Part shown: piece by piece, positions 44,046 through 52,680 of the stretch | How positions within the stretch are numbered: position 1 is the first letter of the stretch | Layout of the letters: every line of letters begins with the position of its first letter | Source of the DNA: Prevotella sp. | GTDB lineage: Bacteria > Bacteroidota > Bacteroidia > Bacteroidales > Bacteroidaceae | Assembly: GCA_024697645.1 (NCBI GenBank) | Contig: JAILFH010000093.1 | Coordinates: 1-64,000 of the forward strand | Direction of reading: 5' to 3' | DNA length: 64,000 nucleotides | Position numbers and translations under genes: made by a program | Notes under the pieces: model-generated | The model's database searches: none | What the model was told of the DNA's origin: nothing | What the model saw: the letters and a program-made list of their open reading frames with translations, nothing else

Positions 44046-44147
44046 ATAATAATAGGTGTCGGCTTTTTCAGAATGCAGATAAATCAAAAGGCATCTGCTG
44101 TTTCCCGAAATCAGACAACACCAAACGCTGAGATTCAATTATCAATC

Positions 44148-44555
44148 ATGTCAGAAATTACAATCATATCGATTATATCACTGCTCACGCTGGGCGCCAT
44201 TGCCTATATATTCGGTCGAAACCGCCGCAGCGACGGAAGCGAGGAACCCATTGTCGTGGGCAGTGGCGACTGCTCAACCTGTACGGGTGACGACCCGAAA
44301 TGCGAACAGGTGTGCATGATGGAAGCAGCCACGAAGCCCATCGAATATTTCGACGACGAGGAACTCGACGCGTTCAAAGGGCGCTCTGCCTCATCTTACA
44401 CCGATGCTGAGATTGAGCAGTTTGCCTACGTGCTTCACACGCTGCAGCCAAAAGACGCAGCCCCCTGGAGTCGGAGCATCACCCTGCGCGGCATTCAGTT
44501 GCCCGAATCACTTCGCGACGAACTCATCATGCTGATTGAATCGGCCAACGAATAG
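44148..44555 (+). CDS. Small membrane-anchored protein with a Cys cluster, function unknown
   Basis: A 135-residue protein from MSEITIISIISLLTLGAIAYIF, a single N-terminal membrane segment. Just after it four Cys occur in GDCSTCTGDDPKCEQVCMM (C-x2-C-x5-C-x3-C), which could bind a metal or an iron-sulfur cluster. The rest is acidic and helical (YFDDEELDAFKGRSASSYTDAEIEQF). A longer in-frame start at 44073 is possible but lacks the clean signal-anchor. I do not recognise a named family. Gene spacing (27 bases to the UvrA paralog) suggests cotranscription. Confidence 0.75.
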   Translation: MSEITIISIISLLTLGAIAYIFGRNRRSDGSEEPIVVGSGDCSTCTGDDPKCEQVCMMEAATKPIEYFDDEELDAFKGRSASSYTDAEIEQFAYVLHTLQPKDAAPWSRSITLRGIQLPESLRDELIMLIESANE

Positions 44556-44582
44556 TCCGTCTCCAGAAAAACCACAACCACC

Positions 44583-46868
44583 ATGGATAGAGACTTCATC
44601 GTTATCAGAGGAGCACGGGAAAACAACCTGAAAGACATATCGCTGCGAATTCCCAAACACGAAATCACTGTTTTCACTGGCGTAAGTGGCTCGGGCAAGA
44701 GTTCACTCGTGATGGATACGATTGCGGCCAAGTCGCGACGGGAACTGAATGATACTTTCCCGACTTTTGTCCAGCAATATTTGCCGAAATACGGACGTCC
44801 GCATGTTGACGCCATTGAGAATCTTCCAATTGCAATCGTCATCGACCAGCGGAAACCTGGACAGAACTCACGCTCAACAGTCGCTACCTATACCGACATT
44901 GCTGCCCTGCTGCGATTGCTGTTTTCCCGCGTTGGAAAACCGTTTGTGGGCTATGCGGAGTCGTTCTCCTTTAATCATCCAGAGGGCAGTTGTCCGCGTT
45001 GCTCTGGATTGGGCGAGATTCGCGAATTGGACATTCACAAACTTGTTGATTTCAACAAGAGCCTCAACGACGAGGACACCATTCACTATATCGCTTTCGG
45101 CAAAGGCGGCTGGCGCTGGATTCGATATGCTCACAGCGGGCTCTTCGACCTCGACAAGAAAATCAAGGACTATTCGCCCGAAGAACTCGACTTATTCCTG
45201 AACAGTCCCCAAATCAGACTGAAGAATCCCCCTGCCAACTGGCCGAAATCAGCCAAATACGAAGGAATCATTCCGCGAATGTATAGGTCGATTATCAACT
45301 CTGAGGAGGGACTTCTGCATGCTGCTGTGCTCAATCCGATGCTCAACATGGGAACTTGTCCCGACTGCGGCGGCTCGCGACTGAGCAAGCGCGTGCTTTC
45401 GTGCAAGATTGACGGAGTGAACATTGCGGAAGCCTCAGCAATGAGCATCCGACGACTGAACGAATGGATTCGCTCCATCAAAGACCCACTGGCCGAAGAC
45501 CTAAAGAAAGCCATTGGCGCACGCCTGACGGCTCTGGAGGAAATCGGGCTGGGCTATCTGAGCCTAGACAGAGGTGTCGGAACCTTATCAGGCGGTGAGG
45601 CTCAGCGCTGCAAAATTGCGAAATACATCAACTCGTCGCTTGCCGACGTGCTTTATATTCTCGATGAACCCAGCACAGGACTTCATGACCACGATATCGA
45701 ACTGATGAAACATTCGGTTCGAAGGCTTCGTGATGCAGGCAATACGGTGCTGCTTGTTGAGCATCATCGGGAGATGATTCAATTAGCCGACCACATTGTC
45801 GACTTAGGTCCCGGACCGGGCATCGACGGAGGAAACATTGTCTTCGAGGGCTCTTACGACGAACTTCTCCATAGTGGAACAGCCACAGGAGAAATGCTCC
45901 ATAGTCGCGGTGAATTCAAGCCTGAGCCGCGCTCGCCGAAAGAATGGTTTCCGCTTCACAAGGCCAGTCTCCACAATCTGAAGGACATTTCAATCGACTT
46001 GCCACTCGGCGTTTTCGGCGTCATCGCAGGTGTTGCTGGCTCCGGCAAAAGTTCATTGATGGAATGTTTCCGCAAGCAGAGGGCTGCTGCGATTGACAAC
46101 ACGAACGACGAAATTGTCTACATCAGCCAGAAGAATATCGGCGTGAGTCTTCGCTCGACTCCGGCAACCTATATGGACGTAGCGGGCGACATCCGGAAGC
46201 GATTTGCAAAGGCCTACAAGATGAAGGAACAATATTTCACGTTCAACGGACGTGGGGGTTGTCCTGTCTGTGGGGGTAAGGGCGTTGTCGTTTCCGAAAT
46301 GGCATTCATGGACAACATTGAAACCACATGTGAGGCCTGTGGCGGACTGCGTTATTCGAAAGAGGCACTGGGCTATGTACTCAATGGCAAGAACATTGCC
46401 GAAGTGATGGACCTGAGCGTACGACTCGCCTCAGATTTCTTCAGTGGAACCATTATCGAAGAGAAACTACGTCCACTGAAGGCTGTCGGTTTGGGCTATC
46501 TACATCTGAATCAGGCACTATCTACCCTCTCGGGCGGTGAATTGCAGCGCATGAAGATTGCCTCTTATCTGCAACCCTACACATCACCCGAAAACAATGG
46601 CGGTCAACGGGGAATCTTCATCATCGACGAACCAACCGATGGTTTGCACCTGAAGGATGTGAGCCGACTCATCGGACTATTCGAACAGATGGTGGAAGCG
46701 GGCAACACAGTCTATGTGATTGAGCATAACACCGATGTCATCAAGGCTGCCGACTATGTGATAGAACTTGGACCTGGGGCAGGCGAACAAGGAGGACAGG
46801 TGCTATTTGCCGGCCGTCCCAGCGAATTGCAGAAATGTAAGGATTCCGTCACTGCCGAGTATCTTTGA
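44583..46868 (+). CDS. Short UvrA-like ABC ATPase (UvrA paralog, DrrC-like size)
   Basis: A 761-residue protein with two ABC ATPase halves: Walker A TGVSGSGKSSLV (residue ~32) and AGVAGSGKSSLM (~485), signatures LSGGEAQRCKIAK and LSGGELQRMKIAS, and Walker B ILDEPSTGLH and IIDEPTDGLH. Zinc-finger CxxC pairs are present (CPRCSGLG, CPDCGGSRL, CPVCGGKGV, CEACGG). It is about 180 residues shorter than repair UvrA, with little room for the UvrB-binding insert in the first half. Such short paralogs include DrrC (about 764 residues), tied to DNA-intercalator resistance. The cellular role here is unknown. Confidence 0.88.
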   Translation: MDRDFIVIRGARENNLKDISLRIPKHEITVFTGVSGSGKSSLVMDTIAAKSRRELNDTFPTFVQQYLPKYGRPHVDAIENLPIAIVIDQRKPGQNSRSTVATYTDIAALLRLLFSRVGKPFVGYAESFSFNHPEGSCPRCSGLGEIRELDIHKLVDFNKSLNDEDTIHYIAFGKGGWRWIRYAHSGLFDLDKKIKDYSPEELDLFLNSPQIRLKNPPANWPKSAKYEGIIPRMYRSIINSEEGLLHAAVLNPMLNMGTCPDCGGSRLSKRVLSCKIDGVNIAEASAMSIRRLNEWIRSIKDPLAEDLKKAIGARLTALEEIGLGYLSLDRGVGTLSGGEAQRCKIAKYINSSLADVLYILDEPSTGLHDHDIELMKHSVRRLRDAGNTVLLVEHHREMIQLADHIVDLGPGPGIDGGNIVFEGSYDELLHSGTATGEMLHSRGEFKPEPRSPKEWFPLHKASLHNLKDISIDLPLGVFGVIAGVAGSGKSSLMECFRKQRAAAIDNTNDEIVYISQKNIGVSLRSTPATYMDVAGDIRKRFAKAYKMKEQYFTFNGRGGCPVCGGKGVVVSEMAFMDNIETTCEACGGLRYSKEALGYVLNGKNIAEVMDLSVRLASDFFSGTIIEEKLRPLKAVGLGYLHLNQALSTLSGGELQRMKIASYLQPYTSPENNGGQRGIFIIDEPTDGLHLKDVSRLIGLFEQMVEAGNTVYVIEHNTDVIKAADYVIELGPGAGEQGGQVLFAGRPSELQKCKDSVTAEYL

Positions 46869-46960
46869 CAAACGGAAATCGACGCCTTTTGATTTTTCAA
46901 ATCAACGTCAAATAATTCAACTTTAATCTCTATGCAATATTGAGTATTTCTCTTTATTGA

Positions 46961-47170
46961 ATAGAGCAATGCTCCCGACTATCTAAAGCAATCTTCCCGA
47001 CTTTACAAAGCAATCTTCCCGACTATACAAAGCAATGCTTTCGACCATAGAAAGGTATCCTTTTGACCATAGAAAGGACACCTTTATAGGGGTATAAAGG
47101 TATGCTTTATATAGGTATAAAGATATGCTCTGTAAGGTCAAAAGGTATGCTTTGTATAATCAAAAGGATA
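46961..47170 (-). repeat. Degenerate 22/23-bp tandem array, copy 3 (opposite orientation)
   Basis: About nine contiguous units. Read on the minus strand the order matches copy 2: a GACCTTAC-ending unit, an ATACCTATAT unit, an ATACCCCTAT unit, then GGTCA/GGTCG units. It lies in the convergent gap between the UvrA paralog and the GH43 gene. Confidence 0.88.
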
Positions 47171-47234
47171 GGAGCCTCTCCTCCCGCCCTCCCCTGCAGA
47201 GAGGGAACCTATCCGCAGAAAAGTATAAAATCGA

Positions 47235-47370
47235 ATAAGACCTACCCACCTACCATAACCACTCGCAAACGCTGATGAATAAAGGGCTGAGAGCATGGTA
47301 GGTCTTTCTACAACACCTACCATAGACCTACCATAGACCTACCATTAGACTTACCATAAGACCTACCCTA
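47235..47370 (-). repeat. GGTAGGT module, copy 2 (opposite orientation)
   Basis: Read on the minus strand it has four to five GGTAGGTCTAT-like tandem units, an inverted ACCTACCAT partner, the spacer word CCTTTATTCATC and two terminal GGTAGGT words, as in the module at 4008. On that strand it precedes the 22/23-bp array, the same relative order as at 4008-4444. Confidence 0.88.
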
Positions 47371-47459
47371 AAATCAACTTAAGAACATCATTGAGAGTTA
47401 TTATAGAAGAGCATCAGTATTCGGTAATTTCCATCAGATTTTTTTTTGCAAAGGGTGTT

Positions 47460-47500
47460 ACACAAAAAAGCATTGCCCCGACGTTTGTCAAGACAATGCT
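47460..47500 (-). terminator. Intrinsic terminator of the GH43 gene
   Basis: AGCATTG (47469-47475) pairs with CAATGCT (47494-47500), with an inner GAC/GTC stem. On the minus strand it is followed by TTTTTT. It sits 25 bases past the GH43 stop. Confidence 0.8.
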
Positions 47501-47524
47501 CTATTTGTATTAATGATTTGCTAC

Positions 47525-50398
47525 TTATTTCACAACCACCTTTCTTCCATTCACAATATAGAGGCCCTTCGGCAAACTCTGGAGTGCTGATTTGCTATCG
47601 GCAACCTTTCGTCCGCTCAGGTCGAAGACGCAGTCTGCAGTTCCTGAAGCATCAGTGCGTGAAATCTCTACGTCCTCAATGCCGCTTGTTAAGTCAGAGG
47701 CGAAATCATAGACGCGGTTCGCAAGCATGTAGAGTCCACGAATCTCACGCGAAGTGAGCACTCGATTATAAACCATCAAATCGTCGAAAAGCATATCGGC
47801 TGAAGTCCAAGTTGAACCATAGCCCAGATAGAATTTCTCACTTGCACCCATGAAGTCGGTAAGAATCTTGAAGTCAATCTGCGATTTTCTCGTGATCTCC
47901 GTTCCGTCAACTCTACCCCGATAGGTGTAACTCGTCGAAGTCTTCAGAGCACCATTCACATAGAAAACTGCGCCCGACGAAGGTGAAATCGTCAGCACCA
48001 CATAGTTCCACTGATTAGGTGTGATATAGTTCGTAGTGCGATCGGGATAGTTTACGTAGATCGTATCCTGAAGAGTTGTATAGCCAATGAATGCATTCGG
48101 CGTTACCCACAGACGATTGCGAATCGAACTGTCGTAGAACGAGAAGATTGTATTCCAGAGATTATTGTCGTTCGGATGAACCCAGAATGCAATCGTAACG
48201 CCCTCGCTCGTATCAGCATTCAGCAGTGGATTAGGCATTTCAGCATAACTGTGGCGGTTGCTTTCATTAGCCGAGTACTGATGAATCACTTGTCCGTTTC
48301 TCATGCGATCAGTCTCGAGTTGCGGGCGAGAAGCCGTTGTTCCCGAACGACGCAATGAAGCAGTCTGCGAAGTGTTCAGTTTGTTCTCAACAGGCTCACT
48401 ATTAAAGTTATAATAGGCAAGCATTCTGCTCTTGTAGTCTACATCGGGAATAGAATCTTCCTGGGCATTTACGTTGTAGGTATGTGTCCAATAATAGTCA
48501 CCAGCCCATTCCTTGATGGTCAGTTCCACTGGTGTACTCTCGTCGAAGCCCGCAGGATTGTAGAGACCTTCATTCGAGATGAGTTGAGGAACTGATGAGG
48601 TCCATTCGAGATTCACGTTTGTCAGCAGGTCAATACCATAGAGGTCAAGGTTTCCTGCGACACGAGCCCCATTGGAAACAGGAATAGACTGTGTGTTCAT
48701 CTGTCGGGCCAACTGGTATTTCTCGCGAACCTTATGTCCCCAGATGTTGATTCCTGAATTGCTTGAAGCCGTGAAACAGAGCGCCTTGATAGTTGTCTGC
48801 TCCATTTGCTGTTCAGTGAGAACGCCGTAATAAGTTGTGCCCTGCAGTTGCAACTGAATGTAAGTTGTGCCCTCTTTAAGAGTCCATGTTCCACTCTGTG
48901 AACCCGTTATCGTTCCGTCTTCGTGAAGTTCAATCTCAACAGGATACATTTCCTCCTTATTCTGATAGTCAAGATTATAACGATGAACGAGCAGTTGCCA
49001 CTTGCCGGGAATCTCCGAAACAGCATAGAGTTGCTCTGAAGCGTTCTGAGCATCGGTCTGTGTCTCGCCGTTATATTCGAACGGAGCAGCCACAAGCCAA
49101 CCATTCTCGTTCAGGAACATCTGATGAACACGATCCTCAAACCATTCTGTCCCATTGTTGAAACGAGTGTGATAGACCAGATAAGTACGTCCGTCTTCAG
49201 CAGCAACAATGCTGTTATGACCTTGCGAGAGTTCGCCTACGGTCTGGAATCCCCACTTGTTATAAGGGCCTAAAATCTTCTGACCGCGACGGTCGCCATT
49301 TCTTCCGTAGTTCATCACATAACGATCGAAAATGGCTGGACGCCCCTGACCATCTACATAAGGACCTTCAACGTCCTTCGAACGGAATACGCGCATCTCA
49401 TAACCTCCGACACTATCCAAATAGCCATAGGTGACAAAGAGGAAATAGTAGTCTCCGATGTGCTCAATGTAAGGACCCTCGCCCGACACATAATAGCCAC
49501 CAGCCAGTTTAATTCCGTAATAAGGGTCACGGGTCACACCGTCGCTGTTACCATTGACAGATTGATATACGACATCATAGTCGCGCAGTCCAGTCTTCTC
49601 ATCGAGGTCAAGCATCCAGATACCACCCGACCAGGAACCATAGATGAAGCGCAAATTTCCTTCTTCGTCATAGAACACGCAGGGGTCAATCGTATGAGGC
49701 CAGCGGCGTCCCCAACCCGAACCCACATTATAACGCGAGGGAAGTGACGACTGAGTGCCAATTGCGAGTTCCAAATCAGTGAGTTTATAACTATGGCTTC
49801 CCGCATCAAATCCGCAAATCACGATTGGTCCCTGATATTCCCAAGGTCCTGTAATCTTATCTGCCGTCAGCAATATGATGCTCGAATGCCAAGCGTCACC
49901 GTTGATACTCAGATACATACACCATTTCTCCATCGTTGGATTCCACAGCACATCCGGCGCCCACATGTTTCCATTCACATTGTAGCCGCTATCGGTTCGC
50001 CCCGACCAATCAACTGCATTGAACTGTGGGAAAGAAACTTCCTCACCACCTTTCATAACGGTCTTTACGGCAGGTGTCACGAAAGCACTGCTGTTAGATG
50101 CGTTGGTGTTGGTCCCTACTTTCCACGTTGGATTGGCCTGTGTCCAATTCTGCAAGTCAGCGGTCCATGCTCCAGCCTTGTGCGTACCGAATATATAGTA
50201 GCGCTTCGAATTGGGCTCATAGACTATCGACGGATCATGAACACCCACACGTCGCATAGAGATGTTCTTATAGAGGCTCTTTGCTTCAGTAGGTGTAAGT
50301 TCAGTTGTCTGAGCAACAGCATTTAGGGGCATCAGGCTGCAAAGCAATCCTGCTGCAATCACTTTCAGATAGTTAGTTATCTTAGATAGATTCCTCAT
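47525..50398 (-). CDS. Secreted GH43 family glycosidase (arabinanase-like) with LamG domain and type IX-type C-terminal tail
   Basis: A 957-residue protein with a signal peptide (to LNAVAQ). The five-bladed GH43 domain covers about 45-440: VGVHDPSIV gives the base Asp 55, HTIDPCVF the Asp 238, and VSGEGPYIEH the acid Glu 307; WAPDV and QGHNS are further family marks. A C-terminal arabinanase-like beta domain follows (to about 560), then a linker, a LamG-like domain (about 670-890) and the tail CVFDLSGRKVADS...GLYIVNGRKVVVK. Endo-alpha-1,5-arabinanase is the best guess; other GH43 activities are possible. It starts 15 bases after the OPT gene, so the two probably form one unit. Confidence 0.87.
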   Translation of the reverse strand: MRNLSKITNYLKVIAAGLLCSLMPLNAVAQTTELTPTEAKSLYKNISMRRVGVHDPSIVYEPNSKRYYIFGTHKAGAWTADLQNWTQANPTWKVGTNTNASNSSAFVTPAVKTVMKGGEEVSFPQFNAVDWSGRTDSGYNVNGNMWAPDVLWNPTMEKWCMYLSINGDAWHSSIILLTADKITGPWEYQGPIVICGFDAGSHSYKLTDLELAIGTQSSLPSRYNVGSGWGRRWPHTIDPCVFYDEEGNLRFIYGSWSGGIWMLDLDEKTGLRDYDVVYQSVNGNSDGVTRDPYYGIKLAGGYYVSGEGPYIEHIGDYYFLFVTYGYLDSVGGYEMRVFRSKDVEGPYVDGQGRPAIFDRYVMNYGRNGDRRGQKILGPYNKWGFQTVGELSQGHNSIVAAEDGRTYLVYHTRFNNGTEWFEDRVHQMFLNENGWLVAAPFEYNGETQTDAQNASEQLYAVSEIPGKWQLLVHRYNLDYQNKEEMYPVEIELHEDGTITGSQSGTWTLKEGTTYIQLQLQGTTYYGVLTEQQMEQTTIKALCFTASSNSGINIWGHKVREKYQLARQMNTQSIPVSNGARVAGNLDLYGIDLLTNVNLEWTSSVPQLISNEGLYNPAGFDESTPVELTIKEWAGDYYWTHTYNVNAQEDSIPDVDYKSRMLAYYNFNSEPVENKLNTSQTASLRRSGTTASRPQLETDRMRNGQVIHQYSANESNRHSYAEMPNPLLNADTSEGVTIAFWVHPNDNNLWNTIFSFYDSSIRNRLWVTPNAFIGYTTLQDTIYVNYPDRTTNYITPNQWNYVVLTISPSSGAVFYVNGALKTSTSYTYRGRVDGTEITRKSQIDFKILTDFMGASEKFYLGYGSTWTSADMLFDDLMVYNRVLTSREIRGLYMLANRVYDFASDLTSGIEDVEISRTDASGTADCVFDLSGRKVADSKSALQSLPKGLYIVNGRKVVVK

Positions 50399-50413
50399 GT
50401 TAAGTCTTACTTT

Positions 50414-52414
50414 CTAATTATTTGGTTTAGTCTTATTTTTCGTAGCCCAGATGAAGTAGGTAATCAAGAGAATATAGGCAATCAGCGAACAAACCTCCGA
50501 CATGGGATTCTGCAGCCAAGACTCACTAACGGGATTGAATCCACCAAAGCGCAACAATGCAGAGATAACGCCCATCAATGCGCCACCAGCAATGAAGCCC
50601 GATGCGATGAGCGTACCCTTCTCACCACGTTGCTTGTTCACCTCTTCGTTCTTAGAACGCGTAGTTACATACCAATTCACAGCACCACCTACCAACAGAG
50701 GAATGTTCAGTTCCATCGGAATAAACATACCGAGGGCGAAAGCGAGTGCGGGAATCTTGAACCAAGTGAGCACAACCGCAATCACTGCACCAATCGCATA
50801 GAGCAACCAAGGGGCTCCAACGCCATTCATCAATGGATCAATGACTGCGGCCATTGCATTAGCCTGAGGTGCAGCCAGTTGACCTGTCGTAAAGCCATAG
50901 GTCTCATTCAGAAGCATCATCACACCACCAACTGTGGCTGCTGATACCAACGTGCCCAAGAACTTCCATTGCTCCTGCTTGCGAGGCGTTGTTCCAAGCC
51001 AGTAACCAACCTTCAGGTCGGTGATGAATGCGCCTGCAACTGCCAAAGCCGTGCAGACTACACCTCCCATAATCAAGGCAGCAACCATTCCACTTGTTCC
51101 CTTCAGTCCGATACCAACCATCACGACCGAAGCCAGAATGAGCGTCATCAGCGTCATTCCGCTTACAGGGTTTGAGCCCACGATAGCAATTGCGTTTGCT
51201 GCAACGGTTGTGAAGAGGAAGGCGATTACGGTTACCAAAACAATGGCCACAAGAGCAAAGAACATATTTCCATCCATCACGCCAAACCAGAAGAAAAGGA
51301 ATGTCACGATGATGGTAATGATTGAGGCAATCGCAATGAACTTAAACGAAAGGTCTTGCTCCGTACGTTTCTGATCTTCTGCTGCTCCCTTGCCGCCTTT
51401 CATTTCCTGAGCAGCAAGTCCAACGGCACTCTTGATGATTCCCCAAGACTTGATGATTCCAATGATACCAGCCATTGCAATACCACCAATACCAATCGAC
51501 TTACCATAAGCCTTGAAGATAGTCTCGGGACTCATGTCGCCAACAGCAGTCGTAATGGACGGATCCCATTGATTCAAGACAGTATCGGGGAAAATCAAAG
51601 CCAGACCAGGAACAATCACCCACCAAACGGATAGAGAACCCAGACAGATGATAAGTGCATACTTGAAACCAATGATATAACCAAGACCAAGCACAGCAGC
51701 ACCTGTGTTTACTTTGAACACGAGTTTGGCATTATCTGCCAACTGCTGGCCCCAGCCAACAACACGCGTCGTAAAGTTTTCGTTCCACCAACCGAATGTT
51801 GCTACAATGAAATCATACAGACCACCAACAATACCAGCCAAGAGAAGGGGCTTAGCCTGATCGCCACCCTTAGCGCCACTGACGAGCACCTGTGTCGTTG
51901 CAGTTGCTTCAGGGAAAGGATATTTACCATGCATCTCGCTCACGAAATATTTACGGAACGGGATGAGGAACAAAATGCCGATAATACCACCAAGCAATGA
52001 TGAAATGAAAATATTAAGGAACGAAGCCGACATCTCAGGATACTTCGCCTGAAGAATGTAAATGGCGGGCAATGTGAAAATTGCACCAGCAACAACTGCA
52101 CCAGAACAAGCACCTATCGACTGAATAATGACATTTTCGCCTAAAGCCTTTGAACGCTTGGCCGCAGTCGAAACACCCACTGCGATAATAGCAATAGGAA
52201 TTGCGGCTTCAAACACCTGACCGACCTTCAGTCCCAGATAGGCGGCAGCCGCTGAAAATAGCATAGCCATCACAACGCCCCAAGTCACTGACCAAGCATT
52301 CACTTCAGGATACTGGCTGTCTGGAGACATCAGCGGCTCATACTTTTCACCTTCCTTTAACTCTCTAAACGCATTCTCAGGCAGTCCTGCTGCCAATCTG
52401 TCTTTTTCTTCCAT
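50414..52414 (-). CDS. OPT/YSL-family oligopeptide transporter
   Basis: A 666-residue protein from MEEKDRLAAGLPENAFRELKEGEKYEPLM, with about 14 membrane segments. The segment EVNAWSVTWGVVMAMLFSAAAAYLGLKVGQVFEAAIPIAI and the PFRKYFVSEMHGKYPFPEATATTQVL region are typical of the bacterial OPT family. It imports peptides or metal chelates with protons; the substrate is unknown. A longer frame starts at 52483, but the -7 element at 52454-52461 excludes it. The GH43 gene follows after 15 bases. Confidence 0.92.
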   Translation of the reverse strand: MEEKDRLAAGLPENAFRELKEGEKYEPLMSPDSQYPEVNAWSVTWGVVMAMLFSAAAAYLGLKVGQVFEAAIPIAIIAVGVSTAAKRSKALGENVIIQSIGACSGAVVAGAIFTLPAIYILQAKYPEMSASFLNIFISSLLGGIIGILFLIPFRKYFVSEMHGKYPFPEATATTQVLVSGAKGGDQAKPLLLAGIVGGLYDFIVATFGWWNENFTTRVVGWGQQLADNAKLVFKVNTGAAVLGLGYIIGFKYALIICLGSLSVWWVIVPGLALIFPDTVLNQWDPSITTAVGDMSPETIFKAYGKSIGIGGIAMAGIIGIIKSWGIIKSAVGLAAQEMKGGKGAAEDQKRTEQDLSFKFIAIASIITIIVTFLFFWFGVMDGNMFFALVAIVLVTVIAFLFTTVAANAIAIVGSNPVSGMTLMTLILASVVMVGIGLKGTSGMVAALIMGGVVCTALAVAGAFITDLKVGYWLGTTPRKQEQWKFLGTLVSAATVGGVMMLLNETYGFTTGQLAAPQANAMAAVIDPLMNGVGAPWLLYAIGAVIAVVLTWFKIPALAFALGMFIPMELNIPLLVGGAVNWYVTTRSKNEEVNKQRGEKGTLIASGFIAGGALMGVISALLRFGGFNPVSESWLQNPMSEVCSLIAYILLITYFIWATKNKTKPNN

Positions 52415-52453
52415 ATGTAGGTAGTTTTTAGAATTCCGTTTTACTTCAATTTG

Positions 52454-52461
52454 CAAAGATA
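52454..52461 (-). promoter_or_regulatory. Bacteroidetes -7 element for the OPT-GH43 unit
   Basis: TATCTTTG on the minus strand, 39 bases before the OPT ATG. Confidence 0.6.
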
Positions 52462-52642
52462 ACGTAATTTGGCCAAATTTCAAAATTCTATACTGACTTT
52501 TTAATTGGAAATTGTAACTACATCAAGCAAAAAAGATACAAACTGCATGAAAAAGTATATAAATAAGTGTCAAAATGACATGAAATTATGAGGTAAATTC
52601 CAAAAAATCAGGCCTTTTTGATAGTTTATAAAGTTTTTTTCT

Positions 52643-52650
52643 TAATTTTG
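52643..52650 (+). promoter_or_regulatory. Bacteroidetes -7 element for the dockerin glycosidase
   Basis: TAATTTTG, 30 bases before the ATG at 52681, with a TTTTTGA -33 candidate near 52615-52621. It rules out the upstream in-frame ATG at 52618. Confidence 0.6.
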
Positions 52651-52680
52651 CAGCGTACAAAACCTATATGCGGAAAGTTT

